From: Bacteroidales bacterium
Lineage (GTDB): Bacteria > Bacteroidota > Bacteroidia > Bacteroidales > WCHB1-69
Length of the DNA stretch: 64,000 nucleotides
Assembly: GCA_016290295.1 (NCBI GenBank)
Contig: JAEETJ010000001.1
Span: forward strand, 1 to 64,000
Direction: 5' to 3'
In this document: positions 63,646-64,000 of the stretch, one piece after another
How the letters are laid out: each line of letters begins with the position of its first letter
Numbering within the stretch: position 1 is the stretch's first letter
Position numbers and translations under genes: made by a program
The notes under the pieces: generated by a model
Seen by the model: only the letters and a program-made list of their open reading frames with translations
What the model was told of the DNA's origin: nothing
The model's database searches: none

Positions 63646-64000
63646 ATGGCTAATATCAAACAACATATAGAACAGCAAAGCGCTTTCAAATTCATGACCG
63701 ACGAATTGCAATTCGCTTCGGCAGTAGGTCGCAAAAAACTGATGCACAGACAATTCCTAACCAATCCATTCGAACTGAGAATGGAATTGGATATTCAGGA
63801 GGCCGTGTGCCAGTTTGCGGAAAAACATCACAACACCGCGGTGATGGCACAGCTGATTGAACAGCTCTGCCATGTGAACGATATCAGCCAATCGGTGGTC
63901 AACCTCATTGACGGCAATGTACTGGATGATATCCAGCTGTTCGAGGTCAAAAAATTCAGTCTGATTTCAGACAAAGTGTCAAAACTACTGATGGACAACG
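63646..64000 (+). CDS. MutS-related protein, 3' end cut by window
   Basis: The frame MANIKQHIEQQSAFKFMTDELQFASA and onwards stays open to the window edge (118 codons). The N-terminal pattern (HIEQ..AF.FMTDEL.FAS..GR) and VLDDIQLFEVKKF resemble the short MutS-like proteins of Bacteroidetes, whose ATPase domain would lie beyond the edge. Role by family: mismatch or junction DNA binding. The assignment rests on the N-terminus only. Confidence 0.6.
   Translation, partial: MANIKQHIEQQSAFKFMTDELQFASAVGRKKLMHRQFLTNPFELRMELDIQEAVCQFAEKHHNTAVMAQLIEQLCHVNDISQSVVNLIDGNVLDDIQLFEVKKFSLISDKVSKLLMDN

Overview
The window comes from a member of the Bacteroidota, most likely order Bacteroidales. The evidence is: repeated promoter cores of the form TAnnTTTG, the hallmark of the Bacteroidetes housekeeping sigma factor; several very large secreted proteins ending in type IX secretion (T9SS) sorting domains of both type A (about 80 residues, PNPA...Y...K) and type B (gliding-motility-associated, LPN.FTPNGDG); an RNase H with an N-terminal viroplasmin-like domain; FISUMP and DUF1566-like surface proteins; and little Shine-Dalgarno signal. 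No rRNA, tRNA, CRISPR array, transposase or phage gene was seen.

Layout. 1-2.7 kb: a two-gene surface-protein module (partial gene plus a type B sorted protein). 3.1-16.4 kb: two giant paralogous FN3/CUB/adhesin-like type A T9SS cargo proteins, each driven by an almost identical 164-165 bp terminator-promoter-leader cassette. 16.5-23.3 kb: RNase H, a GldH-like lipoprotein, gpsA, an AddB-like nuclease carrying in-frame intergenic-type repeats, and a helix-hairpin-helix protein. 23.4-25.0 kb: hipBA toxin-antitoxin pair. 25.0-29.1 kb: a second copy of the two-gene surface module. 29.3-39.2 kb: nine same-strand genes, read right to left. The first three are an alpha-oxoamine synthase (serine palmitoyltransferase/cysteate acyltransferase family), a threonine-synthase/cysteate-synthase-like enzyme and an SDR reductase. 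They are followed by a double VOC protein and an Hdr-like iron-sulfur complex (C, C, membrane-anchored CCG protein, B, A). 39.8-52.7 kb: a glycine-rich FISUMP surface protein, trmB, an MsbA-type ABC exporter and a 2348-residue T9SS cargo protein. 52.9-60.6 kb: trmD, an O-methyltransferase, xseB and a truncated ribosomal cluster from L22 to S5. 61-64 kb: two lipoproteins, an M20 amidohydrolase and the start of a MutS-like gene.

The two strongest hunt results are these. (1) Seven-base (heptamer) repeat arrays fill many intergenic gaps, often beginning exactly at a stop codon, and three such islands lie in frame inside the AddB-like gene, where they are translated as seven-residue repeats. (2) The gene set at 35.7-39.2 kb has the three chemistries needed to make the sulfonolipid base capnine (make cysteate, condense with acyl thioester, reduce the ketone), and it sits in one directon with an Hdr-like redox complex. 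The second is a functional inference from families and context, not a demonstrated pathway.

Other notable points: the S10-spc ribosomal operon is cut at both ends (no S19 upstream of L22, a terminator right after S5), dispersed GTAGAGACG palindromes, and intergenic arrays of CTCCCCT separated by tiny GAA/TTC-loop hairpins.
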